Shown here: one piece after another, positions 38,584-50,894 of the stretch
Layout: every line of letters begins with the position of its first letter
Numbering within the stretch: position 1 is the first letter of the stretch
Assembly: GCA_963989385.1 (NCBI GenBank)
Contig: OZ022515.1
Location: 13,300,803 to 13,364,802 of the forward strand
DNA from: Ctena decussata
Lineage: Eukaryota; Mollusca; Bivalvia; Lucinida; Lucinidae
Length of the DNA: 64,000 nt
Direction: 5' to 3'
Program-made: the position numbers and the translations under genes
Notes under the pieces: generated by a model
Told to the model about the DNA's origin: nothing
Databases searched by the model: none
Seen by the model: only the letters and a program-made list of their open reading frames with translations

Positions 38584-38782
38584 TTTATCATATGACGCTA
38601 AAATCGCGTTTTATTAGCAAATTTTGCACTAAAACGTCACGATTTCGCCATTAGAAAACGCGACGTTTTATGGACGTCAACGCATAACGTTACGGCGTAA
38701 TTTGCATATTTAATTCACTAGTGGATTATCGATTTTAATGCATGGCTTTATTACACCATCAGATGCGACGTCATATGATAAT
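38584..38782. mobile_element. MITE family M4, copy 3
   Basis: TTATCATATGACGC and GCGACGTCATATGATAA form the termini. Confidence 0.75.
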
Positions 38783-38869
38783 AGTAGCATAAACAGTTAT
38801 AACTTCGAATATGGATCATATTGCAAGTACCAGGGTATCTATAGGTTTCTAGCCCCACAGTCTGTTCAG

Positions 38870-39140
38870 TGATCTAATGGCAGCTAGAGTTGGTATCACT
38901 GTGTTTATCAAAGTCTGCAAAATAGCAATTACAGCTGGTACCACTGTGTTCATCTAAGTCTGCAAAATAGCAGCTAGAGCTGGTACCACTGTGATCATCT
39001 AAGTCTGCAAAATAGCAGCTAGAGCTGGTACCACTGGGTTCATCTTAGTCTGCAAAACAGCAGCTGCAGCTAGTATCACTGTATTCATCTAAGTCTGCAA
39101 AATAGCAGCTAGGGCTGGTATCACTGTGCTAATGTATGTC
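38870..39140. repeat. 55-bp minisatellite
   Basis: About five units of AAGTCTGCAAAATAGCAGCT followed by AGAGCTGGTACCACTGTGTT. Confidence 0.8.
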
Positions 39141-39199
39141 TTACAGACTTAGTTGAACAGCAGTGATAGCAGCTCTTAGACTAGCTGCTTTTGGTTTGG

Positions 39200-39880
39200 G
39201 AAAAATCGTGTCCACACATTTTTCGCGCATTTTTAATCTGATGTTTTTTTTTTATACTTGCATGAACCAATGACGGGTAAAAAGTCTAGGATGAGTTCGA
39301 ATGTCGGTCAGATTTGACTCATCATCACAGAGTCGCTTGACCTTGGGCGTCAAAGTAGCGTCAAAGAATATAGTGACTCTGGCTTGTTTCTTTCAATTTT
39401 GATCGGATCTTTTCAGACTTACAGGGAACGAGGACAGGCACAAGAACTTTGACAAATTCAAAATTCAGCCCGATCCGATTTTCTATCGCTGAGTGAGTTG
39501 TCCTTGAGCGATCCTATAGACTTTGTATGGGGAAAATCGTGTCTCTAGTTAGTTCAGTTCCATTCTCCTTACGACGTTCTCCAAGTTGCTCAGCGGTACG
39601 TAACCATAGTTGCACGCACTTGGCGCCGAGTATCCGTACAAAATCGTGTGTCCGAATTTTTTCGTTAATTTTTAACTGGATGTTTTGCAAAACACAATGA
39701 CAGGCAAGAAGTCTCGGATGAATTCGAATATCGGTCAGATTGGACATATCATAGTAAAGTTACTTGCCCTTGAACGTCAAAGAATATAGTGTCTCCGGCT
39801 TTTTTCGGTCAATTTTAGTGGATCTTTATCAGACTTGCAATGCAGGAACGAGGACAAGCACAGGTACATTAAGCTGGTAG
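39200..39880. repeat. Two diverged copies of one repeat
   Basis: GGGAAAATCGTGTC, AATGACAGGCAAGAAGTCT, GAATTCGAATATCGGTCAGA and GGAACGAGGACA-like words recur between about 39200-39450 and 39528-39870. A fragment (CAACTATGGTTACGTAC) lies inverted at about 55130. Confidence 0.5.
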
Positions 39881-40133
39881 CTTAGGCTGCCCACAGGTTT
39901 TCTGGTTACATAATCAATATCTTTACTTTGAATGGTTTGTGATAGACTGTGTCTACTTTTGAGGTAGGTGGTCGAAGGGTTAGAGCTGCAAGGCTATGGC
40001 GCAGGTCTTGGGTTCAAATGTCTATCCGTCAACGACTGGAAAACTCAGCGAGTCCAGCAGTAAATTGGTACCTGTTTTGAATCAGGGTATAATAGCCAAA
40101 ACTGGCACCACGTATTCAAACAGGCCTGGCTCA

Positions 40134-40273
40134 GAGGTTATAAAACTTGAGTACATTCTCAAACTCAAAATAAAACACACTGATTGGCTGCTTCCGAGCA
40201 CATGCTCGGAAGTAGCCAATCAGTGTGCTTTAGTTTGAGTTGTAGATTATTCTCAAGTTTTATAACCTCGAAC
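40134..40273. mobile_element. Palindromic MITE, ~70-bp arms
   Basis: AGGTTATAAAACTTGAG at the left is matched by CTCAAGTTTTATAACCT at the right. The centre is CTTCCGAGCACATGCTCGGAAG. Half of the same element is at about 60188-60272. Confidence 0.8.
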
Positions 40274-40478
40274 CCTGTTTATGGACTGGGCTGGTATCCT
40301 ATTATTCCCAGATGTCCGATTACAGCCTCACCTACATTACCTAGAATGCATTATTATAAAAAAGGGGATAAAAGCATGCTATACATTCGCATATTTACAT
40401 AATTGTTTGTGCACTATAAGGTCTTAAGCAGTCTGCTGTGATGTCATGTTCTTATTAGAGTTAGTCAGTAGCTTCTCA

Positions 40479-40582
40479 ATGGGCACACAATGTTAAATCA
40501 ACATTGTCTCAACGTTGATTCAAAGTCATGATTTGCAACAACGTTGATTCAATGTTGATTCAATGTTGTTTACCTGCTGGAA
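40479..40582. mobile_element. AACGTT-type MITE (family M5)
   Basis: GGGCACACAATGTT at the left, AATGTTGTTTACCTGCTGG at the right, with AACGTTGATTCAA words between. Confidence 0.65.
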
Positions 40583-40790
40583 TGAGTGGTAGCACAGCTT
40601 GATAAATCTTGTAGTTGTCTAGTGCAATACCATTGTTTCCACTTAGACGTTAATGTAACCTGAGCTGACGTCATAGTGCTGACAGAAAAGGCCTACTTTC
40701 CTCTCCCGAGTTTGATTCCTTTGCGTTTCTTGTCACATACGTTACTTCTATGTTATCGAAATCTATCTGCAGGTAAAAGGGAGGGGGTGT

Positions 40791-42450
40791 GGGGGTATCA
40801 ATAAGGTGGGTTTTCTGCATCCTACCAAAGTTTTCTTTCTTTGACTGATGGTATATTCCAGTGTGTCTAGTTTATTGAACTATATATGACTTTGGTCGGA
40901 AAGACCTAGTTACTGAGCTATGGGTCCACTTAAGTGGTTGGGGGTAATTCAACGCGGTTTTAGTCTGTCTTGTAAAATATTCTCATTTGGTAGAAGAGTA
41001 CAACAGACAGACAGCGTTTAATAAAATAATAAACAGAACATCTCAAATGTATTTTCATATCATTTTATTTGGTCTAATTTTAACATATGATGTCAAAAAA
41101 GACTTCCCTTAACATCCAGCATTTTTTTTTATATTTTTGTCTTCTATTTTCAATATTTCTTGGCACCATTGCTAAATAAACTAACTAGTAATCTTCAAAC
41201 GCATGTAAAGGAAGTACCTTGACCAGGACAATCGGACGATTTGACCAAAATTTTACCATGACTTAGTTTCATGGTTGACTGAACACAATTACTTGCTTGG
41301 AAAATGGTTTTCATTCAGCTTTAATAACCTAGAAATATAAAACTTTGATCAAATTAATATCTTAACAGTTAAACCACATAAGTATGATGAGGAGAGACGT
41401 ATCGGTTTCAGTGCGGCTCCCGTCGGCGCCTGTGTTGTCGTCGGCGTGACAGTTTGTACCCACTATATTTTTTGAATCAACGGGTGGAATTTTACCAAAC
41501 TTGCATCTGTGGACTTTGATCTATTGGGACAAGGCAAATATATGGTGCGGTTTTGTTTAATTTGACCCAATTTTAAAGGTCACAGTAGGTCTTAACATGT
41601 TAAGTTTTCTGCGTCGGCGTAGGCGTGGCAATTTCCTGTACCTAAAATATCTTTTGAAACAATAAGCGCAATTACACAATTAATGCATGGAAAAAAATAT
41701 TAGGACAAGCTTAAGGGGTGATTAGATTTCGGTGACCTTGACCTTATTTTCAAGGTCACAGAAGGACTTCATATGTGACGCAGACATAGACGCGGATGCC
41801 AACGAGATCCGCTCTGAAGCCAATATATATTCCCTCACCTTTAGTGGCGGGGTTGTGGGGCATAATATAGCAGTTAAGATATTAATTTGACCAAAGTTTC
41901 ATAATTCTAGGTAATAAAATTGAATGAAAACAATCTTCCAAGCAAGTTTATGTGTTCAGTCAACCATGAAAACTGGGCCGTTGTGAAATTCTGGTCACAT
42001 CATCAGATTGTCCTGGTCAAGGTACTCTCTTGACATGAGTTTGATGATTACTGGTCAGTTTGTTTAGCAATTATGCCAAGAAATATTAAAAATAGAGGAT
42101 AAAAATATAAAAAATGCAGTATGTCAAAGAGAGTCTTTTTTGTCAACATATATTCAAATTAACCCAAGTAAAATGATATGGAAATACATTTTAGATGTTC
42201 TGTTAATCATTTTATCAAACTCTGTCTGTCTGTTGTACACTTCTACCAAATAAGAATATTTTTACAAGACAGACTAAAACCATGTTGCATTACCCCAACC
42301 TCTTCTGCGGACCCATAGCTCAGTAAGTAGGGCTTTCCGACCAAAGTCACACATGGTTCAATAAACTGGACACACTGGAGTATACCATCAGTTAAAATAG
42401 ACAACTTTGGTAGAATGCAGAAAACCCACCTCATTGATTTCCCCGTCCCC
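40791..42450. mobile_element. Fold-back element with 580-bp inverted arms
   Basis: The left arm (40791-41370) pairs with the right arm (41871-42450) over its whole length, for example GGTGGGTTTTCTGCAT with ATGCAGAAAACCCACC, and TTGACCAGGACAATC with GATTGTCCTGGTCAA. The ~500-bp loop has GTCGGCG-rich sequence. Within the arms a tRNA-like stretch is visible (CCCATAGCTCAGTAAGTAGG then TGGTTCAA). A poly-C tract follows at 42447-42472. No ORF of note. Confidence 0.85.
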
Positions 42451-42724
42451 CCCCCCCCCCCCCCCCCCCCCCACTTTAAAATGAAAATTGACACTGTATA
42501 TTTCAGGAACGGCATGTAAACAGCTTTTATAACGTAAATTACACGGGCCAATGAAGTAAAAAAATGAATTTCTATACCCTAGGAATATGTGATAGCCTAC
42601 CTATAAGGAGAAAAATATGGAACACTCCTTTAGGAGCAGTCTGATCTGGGTCTAGACAGGTTGTGCAGACCTACATGTACCAAAACTACGAATTTTCTGG
42701 GTTGCTCATCAATAACGATAATAA

Positions 42725-42960
42725 GCAAGGGCGTAGCTACCTATACGGCAAATACGCAGGTGCGTATTGAAATTTTGTCAAAATTGACAAAATTTCAAAA
42801 CGCACCTGCATATTTGCTTTCCTGAAAATTTATAAATTAGACCAGATTTCAATACCAATTGCCAAAATGGCTGAAATACTAGCTTTCGCTTCAAGAAGTA
42901 GAGAATAAAACATGGTTTGCGTAAAATGAAATTACCTCTAGTTACGCCCCTGATAAGAGC
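42725..42960. mobile_element. hAT-like MITE
   Basis: Termini AAGGGCGTAGCTACC and CTAGTTACGCCCCTG; inside is the palindrome GAAATTTTGTCAAAATTGAC. A related internal piece lies at about 55390-55490. The superfamily is guessed from the GGGGCGTA-type end. Confidence 0.4.
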
Positions 42961-43089
42961 ATGTTTCCGAAACATAATAATATAATAATCATTGTCACTA
43001 ACTGTTACAGTCGGTACTTTCCGTCGTAAGCAATAATGAGAGGGATACTTGAGTGATCTGTCAAAGTTCAATTGCCTACTTCAGTTGCA

Positions 43090-43315
43090 TTAGGGTAGGG
43101 TCGAGTCGGGTAACTTCGGACAGCGGGTAAATTCGGACATACAAAATTTTGCAAACAGTGAAAATCCAGATGAGACGGCTCATCATGAGCCGTGTCATAA
43201 GGATTTTCACTGTTTGAGCAGGTAATTTTCTTTAAATTCCAAACAACTGACATATAAAGGAAACAATTTCACTGTCCGAGTTAGCCTGCTGTCCGAATTT
43301 ACCTAAGTTGACCCT
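43090..43315. mobile_element. MITE family M3, copy 1, with an M2-type hairpin at its centre
   Basis: TIR GAGTCGGGTAACTTCGGACA. It shares TAAATTCGGACA and AACAACTGACATATAAAGGA with the copy at 57530-57746. Confidence 0.75.
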
Positions 43316-43477
43316 TTACCTTGCGGTCACTGTGAACAAGGAAACCTCAGTGCAGCCCGCGCATTTATCCAGCTTGATCAAAGTCTTCCCTATTCGCATA
43401 TCCATTGAACTCTAGAAATTTAAAAGTGAAGTTACGGGGTTGGGTATATCATGCACTTGTACTGCCTTGCGGTACAA

Positions 43478-43620
43478 ACCGGCTATTATAGCGAAGTGGT
43501 AGAGAGTTCGCCTTTCATGAAGGAGACCCGGGTTCGAATACGGGCTGGAGCTAGTGAGATTTTTTAAGGAGACTTGGATCACTTTTTGCAGATGCGCAGT
43601 TTTTTTCCCCACATTTCGGT
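43478..43620 (+). mobile_element. tRNA-headed SINE
   Basis: The A-box-like TAGCGAAGTGGTAGAGAGTT and the B box GGGTTCGAATACGGG sit at tRNA spacing. The downstream body is not tRNA. Confidence 0.55.
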
Positions 43621-43723
43621 AAACTGCAGGTCTTCATTATTTATTGGGGCACCAATCACTGTAAGCGGTCAAGAATAGATCCGTATCCTAAACTTTCTAA
43701 ACATTGAGACAGATAGGTTTGAG

Positions 43724-43790
43724 AAAACAGTGCAGACCCATATCAGACTGCTCCCGAAGGAGCAGTCTGATCAGGGTCTACACTGTTTGC
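43724..43790. repeat. Hairpin repeat family M2, copy 2
   Basis: AAACAGTGCAGACCC...GGGTCTACACTGTTT with inner stem ACTGCTCC/GGAGCAGT. Confidence 0.75.
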
Positions 43791-43868
43791 CAGTCCATCT
43801 GCATCTTTTGGATGCCTGACTGCATGTAAAACTAAAACTCAATTTTCAGGACATTTACAGACAATATT

Positions 43869-44094
43869 TGAGAAAAACCATAAAGTGTTTGTGCGCCCAG
43901 CGCAGACTCAGATCAGCCTGGACATCCGCCCAGTCTAATCAGAGTCTTTGCTATCCGCATGAAGGTAGCTTTTACCCTTAGCTACCTTTTAAGCGCTTAG
44001 CGAAGAGTCTGATCAGACTGGGCGGATGCAAAGGCTGATCTGAGTCTGCGCTTGGCGCAAAACCACTTTGTTGGTTTTCTCATGTCGCGGCTCA
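43869..44094. mobile_element. MITE family M1, copy 2
   Basis: TGTGCGCCCAGCGCAGACTC at the left and CTTTGTTGGTTTTCTCATGT plus CGCGGCTCA at the right. The far left terminus is degraded. Confidence 0.7.
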
Positions 44095-44267
44095 AATAAT
44101 CCGCCCAGTCTGATCAGAGTCTTCTCTGTCCGCACGGAGGTAGCTTACACACTTGTCTACCTTTTAAACGCTTAGCGAAGAGTCTGATCAGACTGGGCGG
44201 ATGCACAGACTGATCTGAGTCTGTGCTGGGCGCAAAACCACTTTGTTGGTTTTCTCGTGTAGCAGCA
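44095..44267. mobile_element. MITE family M1, copy 3 (5' truncated)
   Basis: It begins within the body (CCGCCCAGTCTGATCAGAGT) and ends CACTTTGTTGGTTTTCTCGT. Confidence 0.65.
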
Positions 44268-45158
44268 TATTTTTATGATATGTACGGTAATTAGTTTAGG
44301 TGTCCCAATTTTTTGCATTTTACGGAAGGTTCCTGACGTCGTCAAGTGTACACCATTGTCTGTTGAGTGCTGGCTAAAGATCAAATCGATTTTGAACACT
44401 TCGGATATCCTGTAATCACGGCTATAATTAATGTCCCTTAGATGAGATTCGCTATTAAATTGTTCTTAAAAATGGAGTAAACTTGATGCAAATACGTCAA
44501 GTTCTGTTTCTCTTTCAGTCTGAAGTTTTTTTTTATTCTGATCTTGTTGTTATTTTGAACATGGATTTTTTGTTACGTGGAAATCAGTCTTTCTTTCTTT
44601 CTTGCTTTCTTTCTTTCTTTCTTACGCATTCGTGGCTCATATGATCTGCTTTGCAATTGCAAAACGTATAGCAACAAACCCATCTCATATGGACAATTAA
44701 AGTCGTAAAGAGTTTCTTCGAGGGCAGAGAACACAAAAGAAAGGAAAATGGGCCATAATTCGAAGTTTCGGCTACTGAAGCCTCACCAGTGACCCTGACA
44801 ATATCTGTGGACGAGAGCCAGAGAAAAGCGTACTGTAATACAGGACCAATGGTAAGGCGATACTGGCGCTTAAATTGCACAAACACGACGTCTGGTAATA
44901 AAATCCCTGCATTTCTGTGTACACTTCTTTCAGGTGATGAGAGTTCGTATTCTAAAATGTTTGTGTTAAGGAACTCACTTAAGAAATGCTGTTCCTAGGC
45001 AACAAGAGAATATTACAGACCTTTAACAAATTTCCAAATTTGGGCGTATGCTTCTAGGTTTCGAAGTCTGCAAACCATACTAAACCAAACTCACCATTTT
45101 TCATTGTCTTTTATTTTCACTTTCAGCATTTCGCAGCTACTTATTGATAACAAATAAA

Positions 45159-45316
45159 TGAGCCGCAACACGACAAAACAAACAATGAGGTTGTGCGCCA
45201 AGCGCAGACTCAGATCAGCCTGGGCAACCGCCCAGTCTGATCAGAGTCTTCGCTGTCCGCATGGAGGTAGTTGAGGCCCTTAGCTACCTGATGAGCACTT
45301 ACCGAAGAGTCTGGTC
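45159..45316. mobile_element. MITE family M1, copy 4 (3' truncated)
   Basis: GAGCCGCAACACGACAAAAC start, body to ACCGAAGAGTCTGG. Confidence 0.65.
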
Positions 45317-45427
45317 ATTACAGAAATGCCTCATTTATTGTACACGAATTTGTTTTAAAAATACTTCTTTTTTATGACATTGTAGTTCCTTGAAAAACAT
45401 GGCGGTTTTACTCGGAAAAATATAATA

Positions 45428-45653
45428 TGAGACGCGACACGACAAAACCAACAAAGTGGCATGTGCACCCTGTGAAGACTCAGTTCAGCATGGGCAGCGT
45501 CCCAGTATCAAACGAGCCTTCCCTTGCGATTAAAGGGCAGTTAGCTCCGTGCGGACAGCGAAGATTCTGATCAGACTAGGCGGATGCCCAGGCTGATCTG
45601 AGTCTTTGCTTGGCGCACATGCCATTTTGTTGGTTTTATCGTGTTGCGGCTCA
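45428..45653. mobile_element. MITE family M1, copy 5
   Basis: GAGACGCGACACGACAAAAC start and GTTTTATCGTGTTGCGGCTC end. Confidence 0.75.
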
Positions 45654-46449
45654 GTTATCTTGAACGGCGTCAATATTTTATCTTATGGCACCATATACTT
45701 CAGTGTTGTTTTTCATTTCTCCCAGCAAAATTCAGATCTGTGCAAGCGCTTTAAATTACGCTAAGGGGTCTTAAACAAACGACTAGAACACCGCCGCGCC
45801 CTTCCGTTGCCTAGTACACTGGCGCTCACGTATTTGTACACATTCAAAACGCGTCGGGGACGCAGTTGATGCGCGCGGGATACGCGGTAATTATGGACGC
45901 GAATATTTTAGTAGCCAATGAAAATTCGTTCTCAGTTTTGCGTATACCGCGAAGCGACGCGTGCAACGCGCATTTTATGCAAATTTCATGGACCCAATCA
46001 AAATTGCGCATATGATACGGGTAGTGACGTAGTCCTTTGCGTCTCAACGCGCGCGTACGGGAACCAATCAAAATCGCGTATTGAATGCGCATTTTAGGGA
46101 CGTCAACTTTAGTAAATCATGTGAAAGAAAGAGCCAATAGTCTACATCAAGCTTGATGTCGAATGCTCATTTGGTCTTACTTGAACCATAACGGGAAAGA
46201 AAGAAAAAAAGAAGCCTAGAAACTCGACCGGCAACTCAAAACTAAATGCGACTGGGACAGTCCCATGACACTTCGCCATTGAAGTGGGAATAGCCTAAAT
46301 CGCACTCTTCAGCCATAAATTCCTTTCGTATCAGAAATTAAAATCGTGGAATCTGATATTAATATGGCCTTTATGGAAAATAAGTGCCAGGCGGCAGTCA
46401 CTTTGAATCGTAAAGAATTCAAGTCAGGGTGGGGGGATAAAAACCTCTG

Positions 46450-48035
46450 ATAAGTGACCTATAAATAGCAGTGACCTGGAGGGCTGATTGGAGTTTTACG
46501 AGAGCATGTTTGGGAGAGGAGTGGTAGGTCACTGCTCTGATCAACATGACTTGGAAACGGTTGTCTCCAGGGCAGTGTCGTCAGCCCTATCCTATTCATT
46601 GTAATAATAAATGCCCTTGATGGTAGTTTGCAGATGACAGTGCTATCTGGACCTACCACTCCTCTCCCAAACATGCTGTCGTAAAACTCCAGTCAGCCCT
46701 CCAGACAATCGAGATATGGTCCACGCTCTGGAGCTTCAAAATACCCACTATTAAGACAAAGGCTATAATTTTCCCTTAAAAAAAGACTTAATATTGAATC
46801 ACTTTAAAAAGTCTCCCTTTTTGGGACAGAAATAGAATTTTGTGACCATATCACCTTCCTGGGTATGATCCTAGATAGCAAACTAACATATGGGGTCAGC
46901 ATATTAAAAATCTGATTGAAAAATGTAATAAAGACCTAAACCTCATGAGGATGGTTTCAGACACCTCCTATGAAGCAGATAAAAAAAATCCTATTGACAT
47001 TACATAAGGCCCTAATCCTCAGTAAAAGTTGATTATGGTGCGCAAGCTTATAACTCCGCACCCAAACATCTACTCTCAAAGCTCAAGACCTCATCCAAAA
47101 CAACTTAGCACTCTGTATTGCTACGAGGGCATACCACTCCGCCCCTATTAATGCTTTAGAAGTTGAATGTTGAATTAAACTCCTACAGCTGAAGGTGCCG
47201 GGCAGCGTAGCGCAATCGATAGGGCACCTAACTCATGCCAGAGGTCTTGGGTTCGAGAACCCGGTTGGGCCACATACTTCGTTTCTCCTTCCGCTGATTC
47301 AAGAAAGGCAGTAGTCAATTATTGACCACCGTCACTTACAACCATACCAAACCCTCAAAACTGGACGTTTATCCCCCAATAAATGAAGCAGTAACCAAAA
47401 AATGGCAATCCCAATGGACCAATAGCAACAAGGGCCACACCTTCCATTTCGTCAAACCAAAGGTTAAACTTCAATGTGACGTATATAGTCTCAATAGACG
47501 TTTCGACATAGCCTATTCTGGACTAAGGCTAGGACACTGCAGGCAGGGCTGCCTTCACTACAGTAACCAGTCCGCCCTATGCCCCCACTGCAATGATGCA
47601 GAAGATCTCAACCATATCTTCTTTGACTGTGTGCCCATAACAATCAAAGGCGAGACCATAGAATCCACCATATTCAAGTTAGGCTATCACACAATAGACC
47701 TGAGACTGCTCCTGTCTCTCCCAAAGAAACATACAAATACAATACAGAAGGTAGTCTTTGAATACCTGGACAAAACCAATATCATTGCCAGGATATAGAT
47801 AGATTCCAATACAATAGGGAAAAAAAATCCCCCTAATTTTCTCTAATTCAAGCCCCTGTTGCTAACCACCTACAAAACCCATTTCCCAAAATCCCTGGAT
47901 CCACATTCTCCCCTACTAATTGCAATGCTTGTGACAAAAACTCTCATTACCCAGTAAAAGCCCCAGAACCCATCTGTACGACTACACTCTGACTTTCCCT
48001 ACGGTCGTATAAATAACTTTTGTCTATTGACAATA
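46450..48035 (+). pseudogene. Degraded non-LTR retrotransposon, reverse transcriptase end and C-terminal domain
   Basis: In broken frames near 46630-47170 the sequence encodes ADDSAIW-like reverse transcriptase and LQSALQTIEIWSTLWSFKI. The last intact piece (about 47322-47798, 158 codons) carries LRLGHC, CLHYS..ALCPHCNDAEDLN and HIFFDC, the usual C-terminal zinc-like end of Jockey/CR1-type ORF2. A SINE sits at 47202. The region from 46470 to 46515 is repeated inverted at about 46650-46700 (GGAGTTTTACGAGAGCATGT), so the copy is also rearranged. Confidence 0.65.
47202..47335 (+). mobile_element. SINE with tRNA-Met-like head, copy 2
   Basis: GGCAGCGTAGCGCAATCGAT, CAT in the anticodon position and GGGTTCGAGAACCC, then the CGTTTCTCCTTCCGCTGATT body shared with 3490-3635. 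Confidence 0.7.
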
Positions 48036-48039
48036 AAGG

Positions 48040-49240
48040 CTAAAATTAATGTGTATCCAACCTCCTTAACCTCACACCCAGGCTAAGTTACCTGGAAACT
48101 AAATAAACCATAATAAGGTTCAGCACATTTGCTCCCTAGAAACAGCCAAAAGAAACTGCCCTCTTTTCCCGCCAATCCACAATAAGAGATAAGCTATAGT
48201 CCTCTGGTCCATTAATAATACTCTCCATTTCTTCCCCACCCCCAAATTAATGTGTATCCAACCTCCTTAATCTCACACCCAGGCTTAGTTACCTGGAAAC
48301 TAAATAAACCATTATAAGGTTCAACTAATGTGCTCCCTAGAAACAGCCAAAAGAAACCGCCGTCCTTTCTGAACAACCCGCAATAAGAAATGAGCTACTG
48401 TCCCCGTGTCTATTAATAATATTCTCTATTTCCCCTCCAAAAAATAATGTGTATCCAACCTCCTTAATCTCATACCCAGGCTTAGTTACCTGGAAACTAA
48501 ATAAACCATTATAAGGTTCAACTAATTTGCTCCCTAGAAACAGCCAAAAGAATCTGCCGTCCTTTTTGAACAACCCGCAATAAGAAATGAGCTACTGTCC
48601 CCGTGTCTATTAATAATATTCTCCATTTCCCCTCCAAAAAATAATGTGTATCCAACCTCCTTAATCTCATACCCAGGCTTAGTTACCTGGAAACTAAATA
48701 AACCATTATAAGGTTCAACTAATTTGCTCCCTAGAAACAGCCAAAAGAAACCGCCGTCCTTTTTGAACAACCTGCAATAAGAAATAAGCTACTGTCCCCA
48801 TGTCTTTTAATAATATTCTCCATTTCCCCTCCAAAAAATAATGTGTATCCAACCTCCTTAATCTCATACCCAGGCTTAGTTACCTGGAAATCAACTGAAC
48901 CATTATAAGGTTCATCACATTTGCTCCCTAGAAACAGCAAAAAGAAACCGCTGTCCTTTTTGAACAACCTGCAATAAGAAATAAGCTACTGTCCCTGTGT
49001 CTATCAATAATATTCTCCATTTCCCCTCCAAAAAATAATGTGTATCCAACCTCCTTAATCTCATACCCAGGCTTAGTTACCTGGAAACCAACTGAACCAT
49101 TATAAGGTTCATCACATTTGCTCCCTAGAAACAGCAAAAAGAAACTGCTCTCTCCTCCCAACAATCCACAATAAGAAATTAGCTACAGTCCTGTTGTTGA
49201 CTAATAATATTCTCCATTTCCCAAAATATTAGAACACTAA
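48040..49240. repeat. 197-bp satellite, about six units
   Basis: TGTATCCAACCTCCTTAATC recurs at about 48049, 48251, 48449, 48646, 48843 and 49040. The inner units are nearly identical, the outer ones diverged. The four staggered 78-codon minus-strand frames (containing TKPGYEIKEVGYTLFFGG) repeat exactly with the unit and should not be taken as genes without other evidence. Confidence 0.9.
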
Positions 49241-49299
49241 AAAAACTCCCATGAAAATACAGGACCCTAAAAGTTTAAATATGCAATATATTTTGGAAC

Positions 49300-50100
49300 C
49301 AACTAAACCAAGATAAGGTTTAGAACAAATGCTACAGTCCTAGGTCCCAAAAGGAATTTTTACCCCACCTCCCTCCCTCCCAACAGAATTAAGCTATGGT
49401 CTTCTCTGGGACCAACGGTCGCAATTCATGATGTAACCCAGGCAGTCTCAATTACTCATGAGGGCCACAAAAACATGAGACAACTGCATTCCAGATCACC
49501 CTCAATCTCTTATCCCCCACTGCCCATTGCATTAGTTAATAAAGGAATTTGCTCCCCACCTAAGAATTTGCTCCCCATTTTCCCCCTAGACCTGCCCTGG
49601 GCCCAGCCAGGACAGGGGGCTTGTTCCGGCAGAACTAGCAAAGTGAAGTCTGATGGAGGCCTGCATTTCGGGGAAGATGCATTATGGCTTGAAGTATGTT
49701 TTTCATGCCATGCGTTTCCAGAAGCCCTGAATTGTATTGCTAAAGCCAACCCACAGTGGGTCGCGAGGGCTGTGTGCATGGGAAGTGATTTATGTGGATC
49801 TGTGCACAAGTCCATTTGGGTTCTATCCCATTGCTACTTAATGTTTCTGGAAGTTTTTGCTCCCCACCAAAGATTTTGCTACTCCCTTTTTCTGAGACGT
49901 CACCTGCCCAGGACCCAGCACAGGTCCACTTCGGTGCAACCCCACTAACACATGAATCTGGGCAGTCTTTTGCACCCGCCCCCCTCCCCACCAAAGAATT
50001 TGCATCCCATCCAAGAATTTGCTCCTTGTTCCCTCCTCCTCCACCCCCTTTTTTTTCCTCCATAGAGCTGCCTTGGACCTAGCCAGGACAGGGCGGCTTG
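49300..50100. repeat. C-rich degenerate repeat region
   Basis: AATTTGCTCCCCACC..AAGAATTTGC and CCAGGACAGGG.GGCTTGTTCC each recur (about 49548, 49855, 49995; about 49608 and 50083). The open frames of 96-157 codons on both strands are products of this composition. Confidence 0.5.
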
Positions 50101-50894
50101 TTCCAGCAACTTCGGTTAGAAAAATCTTCTTGTAGAGAGTCAGGTGTTTTTTCTTGCCGGGGTTCTCGGTTTTCAGTCACCTTGGTGATCATTCATCTCT
50201 GGCCCCATATGCTGAAAATTTTTGCAGCATTAAATTGCTTTCTGGAAATCAAGGTTTATCTTGGAATGTACATTACTATTCTGCCTTCAGCCAAAACTAC
50301 ATGCTACAAATGAAATATTCTTAAACTTTATTTTGTTTACTTTTACTCTGTATAGAGGATATCTGTTTCGATTCGGCACAGATTGCTGTGCAATAAGGTA
50401 ATCCGAAGTGAACCCACTTGTCTGTTCAGACTATACCATTTCCAATTTAATGCAAGTTACTTCATAGTAAAATAATGTTTTTGATTGGGTGCAAGTTACT
50501 TTGCAGTAAAGTAAATGAAGCCTGCTCAAATGTTAACATGACCTAAACATGCCCGAGGTCAGTTCAAAAATAAATTTTAATGCGACTTTGCTTCGGTTTG
50601 CTGTTTAGACAGGACTTTTAATCCGAATAAAAGTTAATTCGGATTCGATCCAAGGTACTCTGTAGGATTAGTTTAATTACTCCGAATTAGTTTTTAATTC
50701 GAATAAGATTTGCTAGTCTAAACAGTTAATTCAAAGATAATTCTGATTCGATTCAGATTAAAACTCTAGTCTAAACAGGATTATTGAAGGTATAGAAAAT
50801 TCAGGCATGCGAATGTTTTTACATTGTCTCAAAGGCAAGGATAATTGCTTATTTGTGGCCTTGGTTGTGGAGAAAACTGGAGTACCTGAAGAAT

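Noticed and set aside
47322..47798. Independent host gene of 158 codons
   Set aside because: The LRLGHC / CPHC / HIFFDC pattern is the C-terminal end of a non-LTR retrotransposon ORF2, and reverse transcriptase debris precedes it.
48337..49164. Four 78-codon minus-strand frames that look like a small multigene family
   Set aside because: They repeat with the 197-bp satellite period and each overlaps the next; the array explains them.
49475..50082. Frames of 157, 107, 101 and 96 codons overlapping on both strands
   Set aside because: C-rich degenerate repeat with few stops; no domain and no strand preference.
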